IMG/VR virus record: IMGVR_UViG_3300030333_006922
Location: 22,010-46,536 of that record
DNA from: a virus
DNA length: 24,527 nt
Direction: 5' to 3' (one strand)
A program made the position numbers and the translations under genes. The notes under the pieces were generated by a model. That model ran no database searches, was not told the DNA's origin, and saw only the letters and a program-made list of their open reading frames with translations. Shown here piece after piece: positions 1-7,982 of the stretch. How positions within the stretch are numbered: position 1 is the first letter of the stretch; every line of letters begins with the position of its first letter.

Positions 1-75
1 ACGATATCTAAAAGACGAAAGTTAGATTTTCTTAAAATATTTCCTGACTATGAATGGTTACAGTGGTATGGGTGA
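1..75 (+). CDS. C-terminal end of a type B (twitch-like) radical SAM protein, partial
   Basis: An open frame enters from the left edge and stops at TGA 73-75. Its 24 residues end in LDFLKIFPDYEWLQWYG. This resembles the last residues of the next gene (TDFLKTFPELSILYKKI) and the general ending of the other type B proteins here, a [IV]xxxRxxxxLxxFPE-like motif. The gene therefore probably encodes another N-terminal-twitch radical SAM protein. The 5' part, with all the cysteine motifs, lies outside the window, so the assignment rests on this short tail alone. Its stop overlaps the preferred start of the next gene (ATGGGTGA). Confidence 0.55.
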   Translation, partial: TISKRRKLDFLKIFPDYEWLQWYG

Positions 76-1186
76 TATATGTTGGGCTCCTTGGAATACA
101 ATTTATGAAGGTATACAAGGAAAAGTTTCTCCATGTTGTCAAACACCTGTTTTAATTGAAACAGATGATTATGAAAAAGCATATCAAGGATGGGAAAATT
201 TAAGACAGTCATTCTCTAAAAATTTAAAACCAAAAGAATGTGAAAAATGTCCATCGTATGTTCAAAAATGGCATACTGATTTAGGTTTTAAAGAAAATCC
301 TATTTTTTTAGATTTATTGTTTTCAAATAAATGTAATTTTGCATGTATGGGTTGTAAACCTATGCTTAGTTCTACAATAGATCATCAATATAGATTACCA
401 ATATCGGTTGCAAATGAATTCATGGGATATACTCGCTTAAAAGGTAAATGGGATTCAGGAAACAAAAAGAAACTTGAATACATTAAAAAAAATGCACAAA
501 ATTTAGAAATGATACACTTAAATGGTGGGGAACCTTTTTTACAAGATGATTTATATGAATTATTAGAATGGATGATAAAAAAGGGCTATAATAAAAAAAT
601 AAAAATTTGGTCTCATACAAATGGAAGTGTGTTAAAATATAATGGAAAAGATTTAGTATATGATTATTTGGTGTATTTTAGAGAGCCTGAGGTAACTATA
701 AGTTTAGATGGATTTGGTGAAAGAGGGGAATATGTTAGATGGGGACTAAAAGAAAAAAAATGGTTAAAGGTTTATAATCACATAAAAGATTCTAGAAGAG
801 TGGGAGTGGGAGTTCATTCTTGCTATAATGTATTTAATTCTTTGGTGTTAAATGATTGGTATCATTGGTTTAAGGATCATGACGTTTCTTTAAGAGGTCT
901 GTGGCCTTGGCAGGAACCTGAGGCATATAGTGTAAAAATTTTGCACTCTGAGCCTGAATTATTGGAAAAGGCAAAAAAAGAATTATTAAAATTGCCAAAA
1001 AAAATAGATAGAATATGGAATCAAACAACAACTTTACTTAATTTTCTAATGGAACCTGTAGATAAAAATCGTTTTAAACCTATGAGAGATGCATTTTACG
1101 ATTCTATTACGATGTTTGACATTATGCGTGATACAGATTTTTTGAAAACTTTTCCTGAATTGTCTATACTTTATAAAAAAATTTGA
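68..1186 (+). CDS. Radical SAM protein, type B (N-terminal twitch-like domain)
   Basis: The product has 372 residues. It opens with ICWAPW (Cys5), a PCC pair (Cys23-24) and CEKC (Cys58, Cys61). The radical SAM core follows: CNFACMGC gives the three [4Fe-4S] ligands Cys89, Cys93 and Cys96, and NGGEPF near 152-157 is the SAM-contacting GGE motif. Later strands carry HTNGS and SLDGFGERGEYVRWG. The extra N-terminal cysteines look like an auxiliary-cluster (twitch/SPASM-like) motif placed before the core, as in families annotated 'twitch domain-containing radical SAM protein'. I chose ATG 68 over ATG 50 because it overlaps the upstream stop and puts the first Cys near the N terminus as in the paralogues. 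The substrate is unknown. The protein should be cytosolic, with no signal peptide or membrane segment. Confidence 0.93.
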   Translation: MGDICWAPWNTIYEGIQGKVSPCCQTPVLIETDDYEKAYQGWENLRQSFSKNLKPKECEKCPSYVQKWHTDLGFKENPIFLDLLFSNKCNFACMGCKPMLSSTIDHQYRLPISVANEFMGYTRLKGKWDSGNKKKLEYIKKNAQNLEMIHLNGGEPFLQDDLYELLEWMIKKGYNKKIKIWSHTNGSVLKYNGKDLVYDYLVYFREPEVTISLDGFGERGEYVRWGLKEKKWLKVYNHIKDSRRVGVGVHSCYNVFNSLVLNDWYHWFKDHDVSLRGLWPWQEPEAYSVKILHSEPELLEKAKKELLKLPKKIDRIWNQTTTLLNFLMEPVDKNRFKPMRDAFYDSITMFDIMRDTDFLKTFPELSILYKKI

Positions 1187-1190
1187 TGAT

Positions 1191-2102
1191 ATGAATAAAT
1201 CGGCATATTCGGAAAATCAACAAAGAATACTTGAATTTGGTGTGACTAATAAGTGTAATCTTTATTGTCCTCCTTGTAAAAGAACAGGTGAGGATTATGA
1301 TAAATTTTCAGATTTATCATATGATGATTTTGAAGAATTATTATTTTTGAATAGTAAAGAGTTTAAAGATAAACGTATTCAATTTTGTGGTGATTTGGGC
1401 GACCCTTTAATGCATCCTGAGATAGAAAAATTTATTAATATATCAAATAAATTTTTTGATAATATTATAATTAACACTAATGGTTCTCTAAGAAATTCTA
1501 AATGGTTTAAAAGAGTTTTCTCAAATAATCAAAAATTATATTTTTATTTTGGTCTTGATGGTATTGATCATCAAACAACTGTTAAGTATCGTGTGAATTC
1601 AAATTTTAATAAGATTATGACTCATATGAAGGTGTGTTCAGAAATTGATTCTTCTCGTGTACAGTGGGATTTTACTTTGTTTGATTTTAACAAACACCAA
1701 AAAAATCAAGCAATATCGATGGCAAAAGACTTAGGTATTCATATAAATCTTAGAGAAAATAATACTGATTGGGAGTTTGAAAAAACTGAAAAAGATTATA
1801 ATTATCCTGAAATAACAACAAAAAAAATAAAACCTAAAAATATTTTTTGTAAATACTATGATTACACCTCAAAAGAATTTATATCTTTGCAAATAGATAC
1901 TAAATTTAAAATTTTTCCTTGTTGTTTGATGGTTGTAGATTCTTATGAAATTTCAGATTTTCGAATGCCTTTTGAAAATGACTTGCACAAAATATCATAT
2001 GATGTTGCTATAAAAAAAATGAATACTTATTTTAATGAAAAGATGTGGAAAGAAACAGGGGCCCATGAAACGTGTATAAAATTGTGTTCAGAAAGAGATT
2101 GA
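1191..2102 (+). CDS. Radical SAM protein, type A (C-terminal twitch/SPASM-like domain)
   Basis: The product has 303 residues. The core starts almost at once: CNLYCPPC supplies Cys22, Cys26 and Cys29. The GGE-type motif is replaced by CGDLGDPLMHP (66-76), a variant typical of short radical SAM proteins with GxxGDP/GEP-LHP. GLDGIDHQTTVKYRVNS (about 121-137) is a motif shared by all type A proteins in the window. The C-terminal domain holds Cys220, the PCC pair Cys244-245, and Cys295 and Cys299 (CxxxC), which are likely ligands of one or two auxiliary Fe-S clusters. The start lies 4 bases after the preceding stop, and the next gene begins 1 base after this stop, so co-translation is likely. The reaction is unknown. 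Confidence 0.93.
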   Translation: MNKSAYSENQQRILEFGVTNKCNLYCPPCKRTGEDYDKFSDLSYDDFEELLFLNSKEFKDKRIQFCGDLGDPLMHPEIEKFINISNKFFDNIIINTNGSLRNSKWFKRVFSNNQKLYFYFGLDGIDHQTTVKYRVNSNFNKIMTHMKVCSEIDSSRVQWDFTLFDFNKHQKNQAISMAKDLGIHINLRENNTDWEFEKTEKDYNYPEITTKKIKPKNIFCKYYDYTSKEFISLQIDTKFKIFPCCLMVVDSYEISDFRMPFENDLHKISYDVAIKKMNTYFNEKMWKETGAHETCIKLCSERD

Positions 2103-2103
2103 A

Positions 2104-2913
2104 ATGAAATTGACTTATTTAAATAAAACCGTTAATTTAAAAATTCCGAAAACAACAATTAGATTAAAACAAGAAATAATAGATAAATTATATGAAGAGT
2201 TTGAACCTGAACCTATACCAGTTTATGAAAATGAACGATTTAAACAACAAGTTTATGAATATGAAATAGAACAAAATTTAGAAGAGGTTCCGATAAAAGT
2301 TATTGGTCAATGGGTGTCAGGAGGTGCAGATAGTTCATTATTGGCATATTTGTTATGCAAAAAGATAAGAGATGAAAATCTTGATGTAAAATTTCAACCT
2401 TTATCTGTTAGAAGAGGACGCCCTTGGAATCCAATATATGCGGCTCAAGTTTTAGAGTGGATTGAAAAAGAATTAGATATTGATTTTATACTTCCTCATG
2501 AGGTTTATTATCCACCATTAATCGATTCTGAAATGACAGAAACAAAAATATTTTGGGAGAAAGATAATCAAAATTTTAGAGAAGGAAAGTTTCAGATATT
2601 ATATTCTGGCATAACATTAAATCCGCCAAAAGATGTTGACATTTCGTTAAATAAAGAAAGAAATAGAGATGATGATGGTACTGAAAAACCCGTAGAGACA
2701 AGAAATGGTCTTAGACATTATATTAATCCATTTTTTACTATAAACAAAAAATGGGAGGCGGAAGCATATAAAGATTTAGATTTACTTGATACTCTTTTTC
2801 CTTTAACTAGAAGTTGTGAAGGTTCAGATTATGAAACAGGTAATTATACTTTTCATTGTGGAGGTTGTTGGTGGTGTGAGGAAAGAATGTGGGCTTTTGG
2901 AAGATTGGAATGA
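2104..2913 (+). CDS. PP-loop ATP pyrophosphatase with QueC-like zinc site
   Basis: The product has 269 residues. WVSGGADSSLLAYLL at 70-84 contains the SGGxDS PP-loop, which binds ATP and releases pyrophosphate while adenylating a carboxylate or similar group (adenine nucleotide alpha hydrolase fold). The C terminus has Cys238, then HCGGCWWCEER with Cys252, Cys255 and Cys258. That arrangement matches the structural zinc site of QueC (7-cyano-7-deazaguanine synthase). The protein is somewhat longer than typical QueC, and no QueD-, FolE- or QueE-like gene is recognisable beside it, so I do not call it QueC. An ATP-dependent amidation, nitrile-forming or sulphur-transfer step is equally possible. 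It sits between radical SAM genes in the same coupled transcript and overlaps the next gene by ATGA. Confidence 0.8.
   Translation: MKLTYLNKTVNLKIPKTTIRLKQEIIDKLYEEFEPEPIPVYENERFKQQVYEYEIEQNLEEVPIKVIGQWVSGGADSSLLAYLLCKKIRDENLDVKFQPLSVRRGRPWNPIYAAQVLEWIEKELDIDFILPHEVYYPPLIDSEMTETKIFWEKDNQNFREGKFQILYSGITLNPPKDVDISLNKERNRDDDGTEKPVETRNGLRHYINPFFTINKKWEAEAYKDLDLLDTLFPLTRSCEGSDYETGNYTFHCGGCWWCEERMWAFGRLE
2899..2903 (+). promoter_or_regulatory. Shine-Dalgarno-like GGAAG for the gene at 2910
   Basis: GGAAG ends 6 bases before ATG 2910, inside the end of the PP-loop gene. It supports ATG 2910 over the upstream GTG 2889 as the start. Most other genes here lack a recognisable Shine-Dalgarno sequence and appear to rely on start/stop overlap. 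Confidence 0.4.
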
Positions 2914-4292
2914 GTAATATATGCTTTTACAGTATTGCAGGATTAAATTATAAGCACCAATATTCTTCTTGTTGTCCTATTCAATCGGATCGATTATCTA
3001 AGTTTACCGATACGATTATTCCTTCTGAAATTTTTAATTCAAAAGATTTTAAAAAAAATAGAATAGATTTATTAACTGGTGATTGGCCAAAAGGTTGCGA
3101 TTTATGTAAAGAAATCGAAAATAATAATGGTCATTCAATGAGGCAGGATTTTCCTTTTGCGGGAAATCGTTTTGAAAATGAAACATCTGATCTTTCTTGT
3201 TATGAATATTTCAATAAAGAAACTGGTTATGTTGATCGTAAAGGATTAAAACATGTCGAATTAAAATTCAGTAACTCCTGTAACATGTCCTGTTTACATT
3301 GTAGTCATGTTTATTCTTCAGGTTGGACGAAGAGACTTTCAAATTATGTGCCTGATGATGAAGTTATAAAATATGATTTAAAACAATTATTAAAAACAAT
3401 ACATGTTGATGATGATAATTCTATTAAATTAGGATTAAATTTAAATGAAACTAAAATTATATGTGAAGATTTGAATATAAATTTTCCAAATATACAAAGA
3501 ATTGATATTACTGGTGGCGAAGTTTTGACACAAAAACAATTCTTTTTAGCATTAAAACTTTTGTCAAAACATCCAAATATAAAAAATCTTAAAATTTCTT
3601 TTCATTCAAATTTTAATGTTGAAATTGACTATGTTGAATTATCGCATCTTTTAAAACAATTTGGACATAGTACAATAACTATATCGATTGATGCTGGCAA
3701 AAATATTTACTCTTATTTTAGAGATGGGGATTGGAAAACTTTAATAGAAAATATAAAAAAATTTAGAAATGTGAATAATTTTACTCAATTAGATTGTGTC
3801 GTGACATTTTCTGCATATCAATTGTTGGACATAAAAAATATTTACACCTCATTATTTGATTTAGATTTTAATACCATAAAAACTTCAATTGTACAAACTC
3901 CGAGTTATATAAATCCATCAATTTTGATGACGGATTTTAAAAATGATTTAAGAAAAGATTTTGATTCCGTTATAGAAACAATTCACATAGAGCATCAAAA
4001 AAGAGTGAAAGATATAAAGAACAATAAAAGTCTAAATTCATACAATCCTACTAAATGTTCTAGTATTTTTGTTGAAAGTGCTGATAATTTTTTATTCACG
4101 GATTTAAAATCTTCTTTATGGTATTTAAAAAATATTGAAAATTATGTATTTACCCACTCTTCTCCGTATAGAGATTTCAACAGATTTCTAATTTATTTAA
4201 AAAAGACTGACCAGATATGGAATCAAAATTTTAATGATTATTATACTCAATTTAAATTTATAGATGGTGAATTGGTTAGACAATATGAATAA
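2910..4292 (+). CDS. Radical SAM protein, type B, long form
   Basis: The product has 460 residues. The N-terminal motif is ICFYSIAGLNY (Cys5), then SSCCP (Cys21-22) and CDLC (Cys63, Cys66). The core motif CNMSCLHC gives Cys124, Cys128 and Cys131, and TGGEV at about 201-205 is the GGE motif. SIDAGKNIYSYFRDG is the later barrel strand motif. This protein and the one at 15974-17296 align from end to end (shared QLL, FNVEIDYVELS/FNADFDVIELS, IVQTPxYINPSILM and NQNFNDY/GQNFNDY segments) and form a distinct paralogous subgroup within type B. I chose ATG 2910 because it overlaps the PP-loop gene stop as ATGA and has a GGAAG upstream. The function is unknown. The pairing with a PP-loop enzyme immediately upstream may matter. 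Confidence 0.93.
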   Translation: MSNICFYSIAGLNYKHQYSSCCPIQSDRLSKFTDTIIPSEIFNSKDFKKNRIDLLTGDWPKGCDLCKEIENNNGHSMRQDFPFAGNRFENETSDLSCYEYFNKETGYVDRKGLKHVELKFSNSCNMSCLHCSHVYSSGWTKRLSNYVPDDEVIKYDLKQLLKTIHVDDDNSIKLGLNLNETKIICEDLNINFPNIQRIDITGGEVLTQKQFFLALKLLSKHPNIKNLKISFHSNFNVEIDYVELSHLLKQFGHSTITISIDAGKNIYSYFRDGDWKTLIENIKKFRNVNNFTQLDCVVTFSAYQLLDIKNIYTSLFDLDFNTIKTSIVQTPSYINPSILMTDFKNDLRKDFDSVIETIHIEHQKRVKDIKNNKSLNSYNPTKCSSIFVESADNFLFTDLKSSLWYLKNIENYVFTHSSPYRDFNRFLIYLKKTDQIWNQNFNDYYTQFKFIDGELVRQYE

Positions 4293-5448
4293 TAATTATT
4301 GTATTTTACCTTTCAAACAAATTTCAATGAAAGAATTTAATGGTACTAATTGTTCTAGATTTTTACCGTGTTCTCATATGCTAAAAGATAATGGTGTTTC
4401 TTGTACTGTTAGACCAGTACAAAATGAAAAAAATCAATTAACTCCTGATGAGGGTTTTGAAACTTATTCTGAAATAAGAAAATTTATGAATGAGGGTAAA
4501 CGACATCCATCATGTAAAGTTTGTTGGGATCAAGAAGATGAAACTGGCTATTCTTTTCGAACAAATTTAGAAAAAATTGATATTGATTCAAAAAAATTCA
4601 TCATTGACATTAATATTGGTAATGAATGTAATTTAGCATGTAGAATGTGTGGTCCTGGTTTGAGTAAACGATTAAAAAGAGATTATGAGTTTGTGAAACA
4701 AAATAATCTTTTTGAAAATGCAAAATGGTCAACCGATGATTTTTTAACACAAAAAATAGAATATGATTCAATAAGTTCTCTTCAATGGAAATGGATTACG
4801 AAAAATTTTGACAAAATAGGTGCTTTAAAATTGGCAGGAGGTGAACCGTTATTTGATAAAAGAGTTAATTATCTTTTAAATGAAATGATCGTAAGCGGTG
4901 CTTCTTCAAATATTAATTTGGGATTTTACTCAAATGGATTACTTTTATCAAAAAATTTAGAACTTTTGAATAAATTTAAAGGAATATATCTTGATTTATC
5001 AGTTGATGCAACAGATTCATTATATGAATATATTCGTTATCCTGCCAATTTCAAAAAATTGGAAAAATCAGTAAATAATTTTTTGTTAAAAACAAAAAAT
5101 TTAAAAGATTTTAAAATAAATTTTGTTCTTTCTTCATTAAATATCTTGAATTTATCTGAATTGTTGCAATGGATAAAAAAAGTGAATGCAAACGATTTTG
5201 GTTATATAGACGTATTTCCTGAAGATAGAGGTATAAGTGCAAAACATTTACCAATTTTCTTATTGACAGATGCCATACGAAAAATTGATGACGAAAAAGT
5301 AATAAATAGAATTATGGTGTTAATTGAAAAAAGCACACCAAATAAAAATAAAATGAAAACTGAAATTGAATTATTTGATAAGTCAAGAAATCAATCATAC
5401 TTAAATTTTCTTGATACTGATTTGATAAAATGGTTAAGATATGATTAA
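4285..5448 (+). CDS. Radical SAM protein, type B
   Basis: The product has 387 residues. It starts NYCILPFKQ (Cys6), a typical CxxPF opening, then has FLPCSH (Cys29, a single Cys where others have CC) and CKVC (Cys77, Cys80). CNLACRMC gives core ligands Cys115, Cys119 and Cys122. LAGGEPLF places GGEP at 185-188, and SVDATDSLYEYIRYP is the later strand. The C terminus (FDKSRNQSYLNFL) has the R-x(n)-L ending common to the type B set. ATG 4285 overlaps the preceding stop (ATGAATAA); an in-frame ATG at 4264 is possible but would lengthen the segment before the first Cys. The next gene starts 8 bases before this stop. The substrate is unknown. Confidence 0.93.
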   Translation: MNNNYCILPFKQISMKEFNGTNCSRFLPCSHMLKDNGVSCTVRPVQNEKNQLTPDEGFETYSEIRKFMNEGKRHPSCKVCWDQEDETGYSFRTNLEKIDIDSKKFIIDINIGNECNLACRMCGPGLSKRLKRDYEFVKQNNLFENAKWSTDDFLTQKIEYDSISSLQWKWITKNFDKIGALKLAGGEPLFDKRVNYLLNEMIVSGASSNINLGFYSNGLLLSKNLELLNKFKGIYLDLSVDATDSLYEYIRYPANFKKLEKSVNNFLLKTKNLKDFKINFVLSSLNILNLSELLQWIKKVNANDFGYIDVFPEDRGISAKHLPIFLLTDAIRKIDDEKVINRIMVLIEKSTPNKNKMKTEIELFDKSRNQSYLNFLDTDLIKWLRYD

Positions 5449-6523
5449 AGTCGATACAACCATTACTTGCCCACAGTCATTTGATACAAAATCTAAATTT
5501 AAAAATTATTTGGTTGACAATTTTGTAAATGAAAAAACTGATCCATTAAGAATTTACAATTTCAAATTAATGAAAAAATATGGAGATGGATTTTTTTATT
5601 TAATATTCAAACATCCTAATATTGGAATTTTAAATCATATTTACCAGACTGAGAATGAATATGAAAAAAGTATTGAATTGAGAAATGCTCAAAAAATTTT
5701 ATTTGAAAAAAATAATATCGAGTATAATGTAAGTGAACCATATTCTTTTTATAAACAGGCTCTTACAAAAAAAGAATATGGTGAATTGCATACATCAAAT
5801 TTAAGACCATTATCAATAAAAATTGACGTTGAGTATTTTAAATTGGAAATGGAAGAATTTTTGAAATACGGTAAACCGTGGGGAGATAGATATATCGAAT
5901 ATCCTAGAAATGGTATACCTCTCATTAATCTTAATGGTCAATTAACAAATGATCCTGAACCTGCTTGTTATCCTTTGGATAGATGGAACTGGATACATTC
6001 TTCCTTATATGATAAAAATAATGATCAAAGCGAAGAAAATAAAATCAATTTTTCTGATTTTTTGTTTAATGTTTCCCAATTTGAAGATGATGATTTTCTT
6101 TTTGAAACAGGATTTTCCCAGCCTACACCATTATTAGACATTAAAAGTTTAAATTCTTTGAATGAATTAAAACCTCACATGGTTCGTTCTTGTGTTTTTC
6201 ATTGGGGAACATTGGCTCATTTGAAACCTCATTTTGATACTTGGCATCCTTCACGTTGGTTGAGATTATGGGGTACAACCGATCCAGAAAAAGTTAAAAT
6301 TAGATATAAAAAAGAAAACTCATCAAAGAAAAATTTTTATAATTCTCATTTTGAAAAATGGGAATATTATGAGCCAATAGAAAATGTTGAAGCAGGTAGA
6401 TTATATCTTCATGACAGTAGCGTGTGGCATGATGCATATTCAATGGGTGAAGATACATTTCAATTTTTTATAGCACTCAATTTAAATTCAATTCCAGTTT
6501 TAAAAACATATTTAATGAACTAA
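5441..6523 (+). CDS. Fe(II)/2-oxoglutarate oxygenase, aspartyl/asparaginyl beta-hydroxylase-like
   Basis: The product has 360 residues. The C-terminal third carries the signature: HWGTLAHLKPHFDTW with His264 and Asp266 (HxD iron ligands), SRWLRLWG strands, then EAGRLYLHDSSVWHDAYS with the distal His330. Together these give the 2-His-1-carboxylate triad of Asp/Asn hydroxylase-type cupin oxygenases. The usual Arg after the distal His that holds 2-oxoglutarate is not obvious (H330 is followed by DAYSMGEDTFQFF). The N-terminal about 230 residues are not recognised and may recognise substrate. The gene overlaps the upstream radical SAM gene (ATGATTAA) and is followed 2 bases later by a second, TauD-like oxygenase, so two successive oxidations of one product are plausible. 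Confidence 0.75.
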   Translation: MIKVDTTITCPQSFDTKSKFKNYLVDNFVNEKTDPLRIYNFKLMKKYGDGFFYLIFKHPNIGILNHIYQTENEYEKSIELRNAQKILFEKNNIEYNVSEPYSFYKQALTKKEYGELHTSNLRPLSIKIDVEYFKLEMEEFLKYGKPWGDRYIEYPRNGIPLINLNGQLTNDPEPACYPLDRWNWIHSSLYDKNNDQSEENKINFSDFLFNVSQFEDDDFLFETGFSQPTPLLDIKSLNSLNELKPHMVRSCVFHWGTLAHLKPHFDTWHPSRWLRLWGTTDPEKVKIRYKKENSSKKNFYNSHFEKWEYYEPIENVEAGRLYLHDSSVWHDAYSMGEDTFQFFIALNLNSIPVLKTYLMN

Positions 6524-6525
6524 AA

Positions 6526-7359
6526 ATGACTCCTATTATTATAAAAGGTATTGACAAAAAAGACCCTCAAAAAATTAAAAATTTAATTTTTGAAAATCGA
6601 TTTGTCGTAATTGAGAATAAAAATATTTTACCAGAACAAGAATTAGTGGATTTTTATAAGACTTTGGGTTCAGTACATACTCAAGGTAAAAAATTTATGA
6701 GTGACGAATATGTTGAAAAATATTCTGGAGGTTTTAGAGAATTGATAGCGGTAAGAAATAAAGATTTAAGTGGTTATGGCGAAAATGGTTTATTTGCAGG
6801 ATTAGAGGATGGTGAAGTTGATTGGCATTGTGCTAGTCAAAATAGAAAATATTGTGAAGATATAGTTGCATTTTGTATTCGTCAATTAGGAAATAGTGGA
6901 GGAAATTTACAATTATCGGATGCAAGAAAACCTTATGAGAATATTGATGTTGGTTTTAAAAGCATGATTGAAGATATAGAGGTTGAATTTGAATTAGGAA
7001 TATGGAAAGATTTTGATTCAGAGGATGGTTGGAATTTTAAAGAATTGATTGGAATAGATGGTGTTCCCGCAAAAGACACGGAATTAAAATATAAAAAAAT
7101 TATTACAAAACATTCAGTTGATAACAAAAAAGGATTTCATTATTCATGGCCAATAGTTTTTAAATATAGAGATTTTCAAGAGGATGAATTTAAAATTATA
7201 CATGATAAAATTGTATCGACTTTGATGCAAGAACAATACATTTACACACATGAATGGAAATTGGGCGATATAATATTACAGGAACAGGAGCATTCTCTGC
7301 ATAGAAGAGATCCTTACACAGGTGATAGACTTTTATACAGAAGTGCAATATACATCTAA
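6526..7359 (+). CDS. TauD-family Fe(II)/2-oxoglutarate enzyme with HxA motif (possible halogenase)
   Basis: The product has 277 residues. It follows the TauD/clavaminate-synthase layout. EVDWHCASQ (97-105) aligns with the WHxD iron motif, GGNLQLSDARKPYENI (125-140) with the GGxTxFxD...AYE segment, and WKLGDIILQEQEHSLHRRD (244-262) with WxxGDxxxxDNxxxxHxR. Arg268 or Arg272 is available for 2-oxoglutarate. The expected Asp of HxD is Ala103 (codons CAT TGT GCT), leaving His101 and probably His259 as ligands. Loss of this carboxylate is the hallmark of Fe(II)/2OG halogenases (HxA/HxG, as in SyrB2), where chloride takes the vacant site. It could instead be a divergent hydroxylase or an inactive protein. 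The gene is coupled to the next one by TAATG. Confidence 0.72.
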   Translation: MTPIIIKGIDKKDPQKIKNLIFENRFVVIENKNILPEQELVDFYKTLGSVHTQGKKFMSDEYVEKYSGGFRELIAVRNKDLSGYGENGLFAGLEDGEVDWHCASQNRKYCEDIVAFCIRQLGNSGGNLQLSDARKPYENIDVGFKSMIEDIEVEFELGIWKDFDSEDGWNFKELIGIDGVPAKDTELKYKKIITKHSVDNKKGFHYSWPIVFKYRDFQEDEFKIIHDKIVSTLMQEQYIYTHEWKLGDIILQEQEHSLHRRDPYTGDRLLYRSAIYI

Positions 7360-7982
7360 TGTGGTGGTATCAAACAAAAAAATTTAAAATAAATTTTGAA
7401 ATAACATCCCATTGTCAGGCAAAATGTCCTGCCTGTCCTAGAATTTTTTTTAAAAATCGATGGAATTTAGGAAATCACATGAAGTTTGAAGATTTCAAAT
7501 CAGTGGTTGATCTAAATGAAAAAATTGCTAAGGAATCATGTTGTTATTTTGCAGGAGAATTAGGTGATCCCATACTTCATCCTGAATTCCATAAAATATT
7601 AACATATGCATCATCAAAATTTGATATGGTCGAAGTAAGTACCAATGGAGGTGCAAGAACAAGTGATTGGTTTTATAATATAATGAAAAAGTTAAGAAAT
7701 GTATATTTTCATTTTTGTATAGATGGAACAAAAGAGGACATAAGCAGTATTTATAGGGTAAATGTTGATTTTGATAAAGCATTTAACAATTTACTTTCTG
7801 CCAGTAAAGCAGATAGAAATAGGGCGTGGTGGATTTATACTAAATTTGATTTTAATAAGCATGACAGACAAAATGCGAGAAAAATTTCTAAAGATAAGAA
7901 TTTAAAACTTATTTTTAGATTTAATGTTTCAGATTTTTCAGTAGATGAACATGATAAAATGCAAAGCCTACGATTATTATAA
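7359..7982 (+). CDS. Radical SAM protein, type A: core part of a frame-disrupted gene
   Basis: This 207-residue frame holds a complete core. CQAKCPAC gives Cys19, Cys23 and Cys26, GELGDPILHP (65-74) is the GGE-type variant, and CIDGTKEDISSIYRVNV is the type A strand motif. After residue 200 (Lys, codon AAA at 7956-7958) the frame runs into an unrelated tail, MQSLRLL, and stops. The C-terminal twitch-like domain continues in the +1 frame (7945-8187). Removing one A from the AAAA at 7956-7959, or a +1 slip of tRNA-Lys there, would give a normal 275-residue type A protein. This may be a true mutation, a sequencing or assembly error, programmed frameshifting, or a functional two-part enzyme. Its ATG overlaps the stop of the oxygenase gene (TAATG). 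Confidence 0.85.
   Translation: MWWYQTKKFKINFEITSHCQAKCPACPRIFFKNRWNLGNHMKFEDFKSVVDLNEKIAKESCCYFAGELGDPILHPEFHKILTYASSKFDMVEVSTNGGARTSDWFYNIMKKLRNVYFHFCIDGTKEDISSIYRVNVDFDKAFNNLLSASKADRNRAWWIYTKFDFNKHDRQNARKISKDKNLKLIFRFNVSDFSVDEHDKMQSLRLL

Noticed and set aside
2889-2909. Upstream GTG start for the long type B gene (and similar TTG starts at 8169, 9212, 15036, 15971 and 21125)
   Set aside because: In each case an ATG slightly downstream overlaps the previous stop and sits at the usual distance from the first motif; the alternative start codons would only lengthen the overlaps.
2104-2913. Calling the PP-loop gene queC
   Set aside because: The ATP and zinc motifs fit, but the middle of the protein is not recognisably QueC and no partner enzymes are present, so a gene symbol would over-claim.
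5949-6137. Plus-strand open frame inside the Asp-hydroxylase-like gene
   Set aside because: It is an out-of-frame shadow of a gene with clear HxD...H motifs.
7528-7782. Open frame on the minus strand of 84 codons
   Set aside because: It lies opposite the radical SAM core at 7359-7982, whose motifs are unmistakable. Its own translation has no recognisable pattern.
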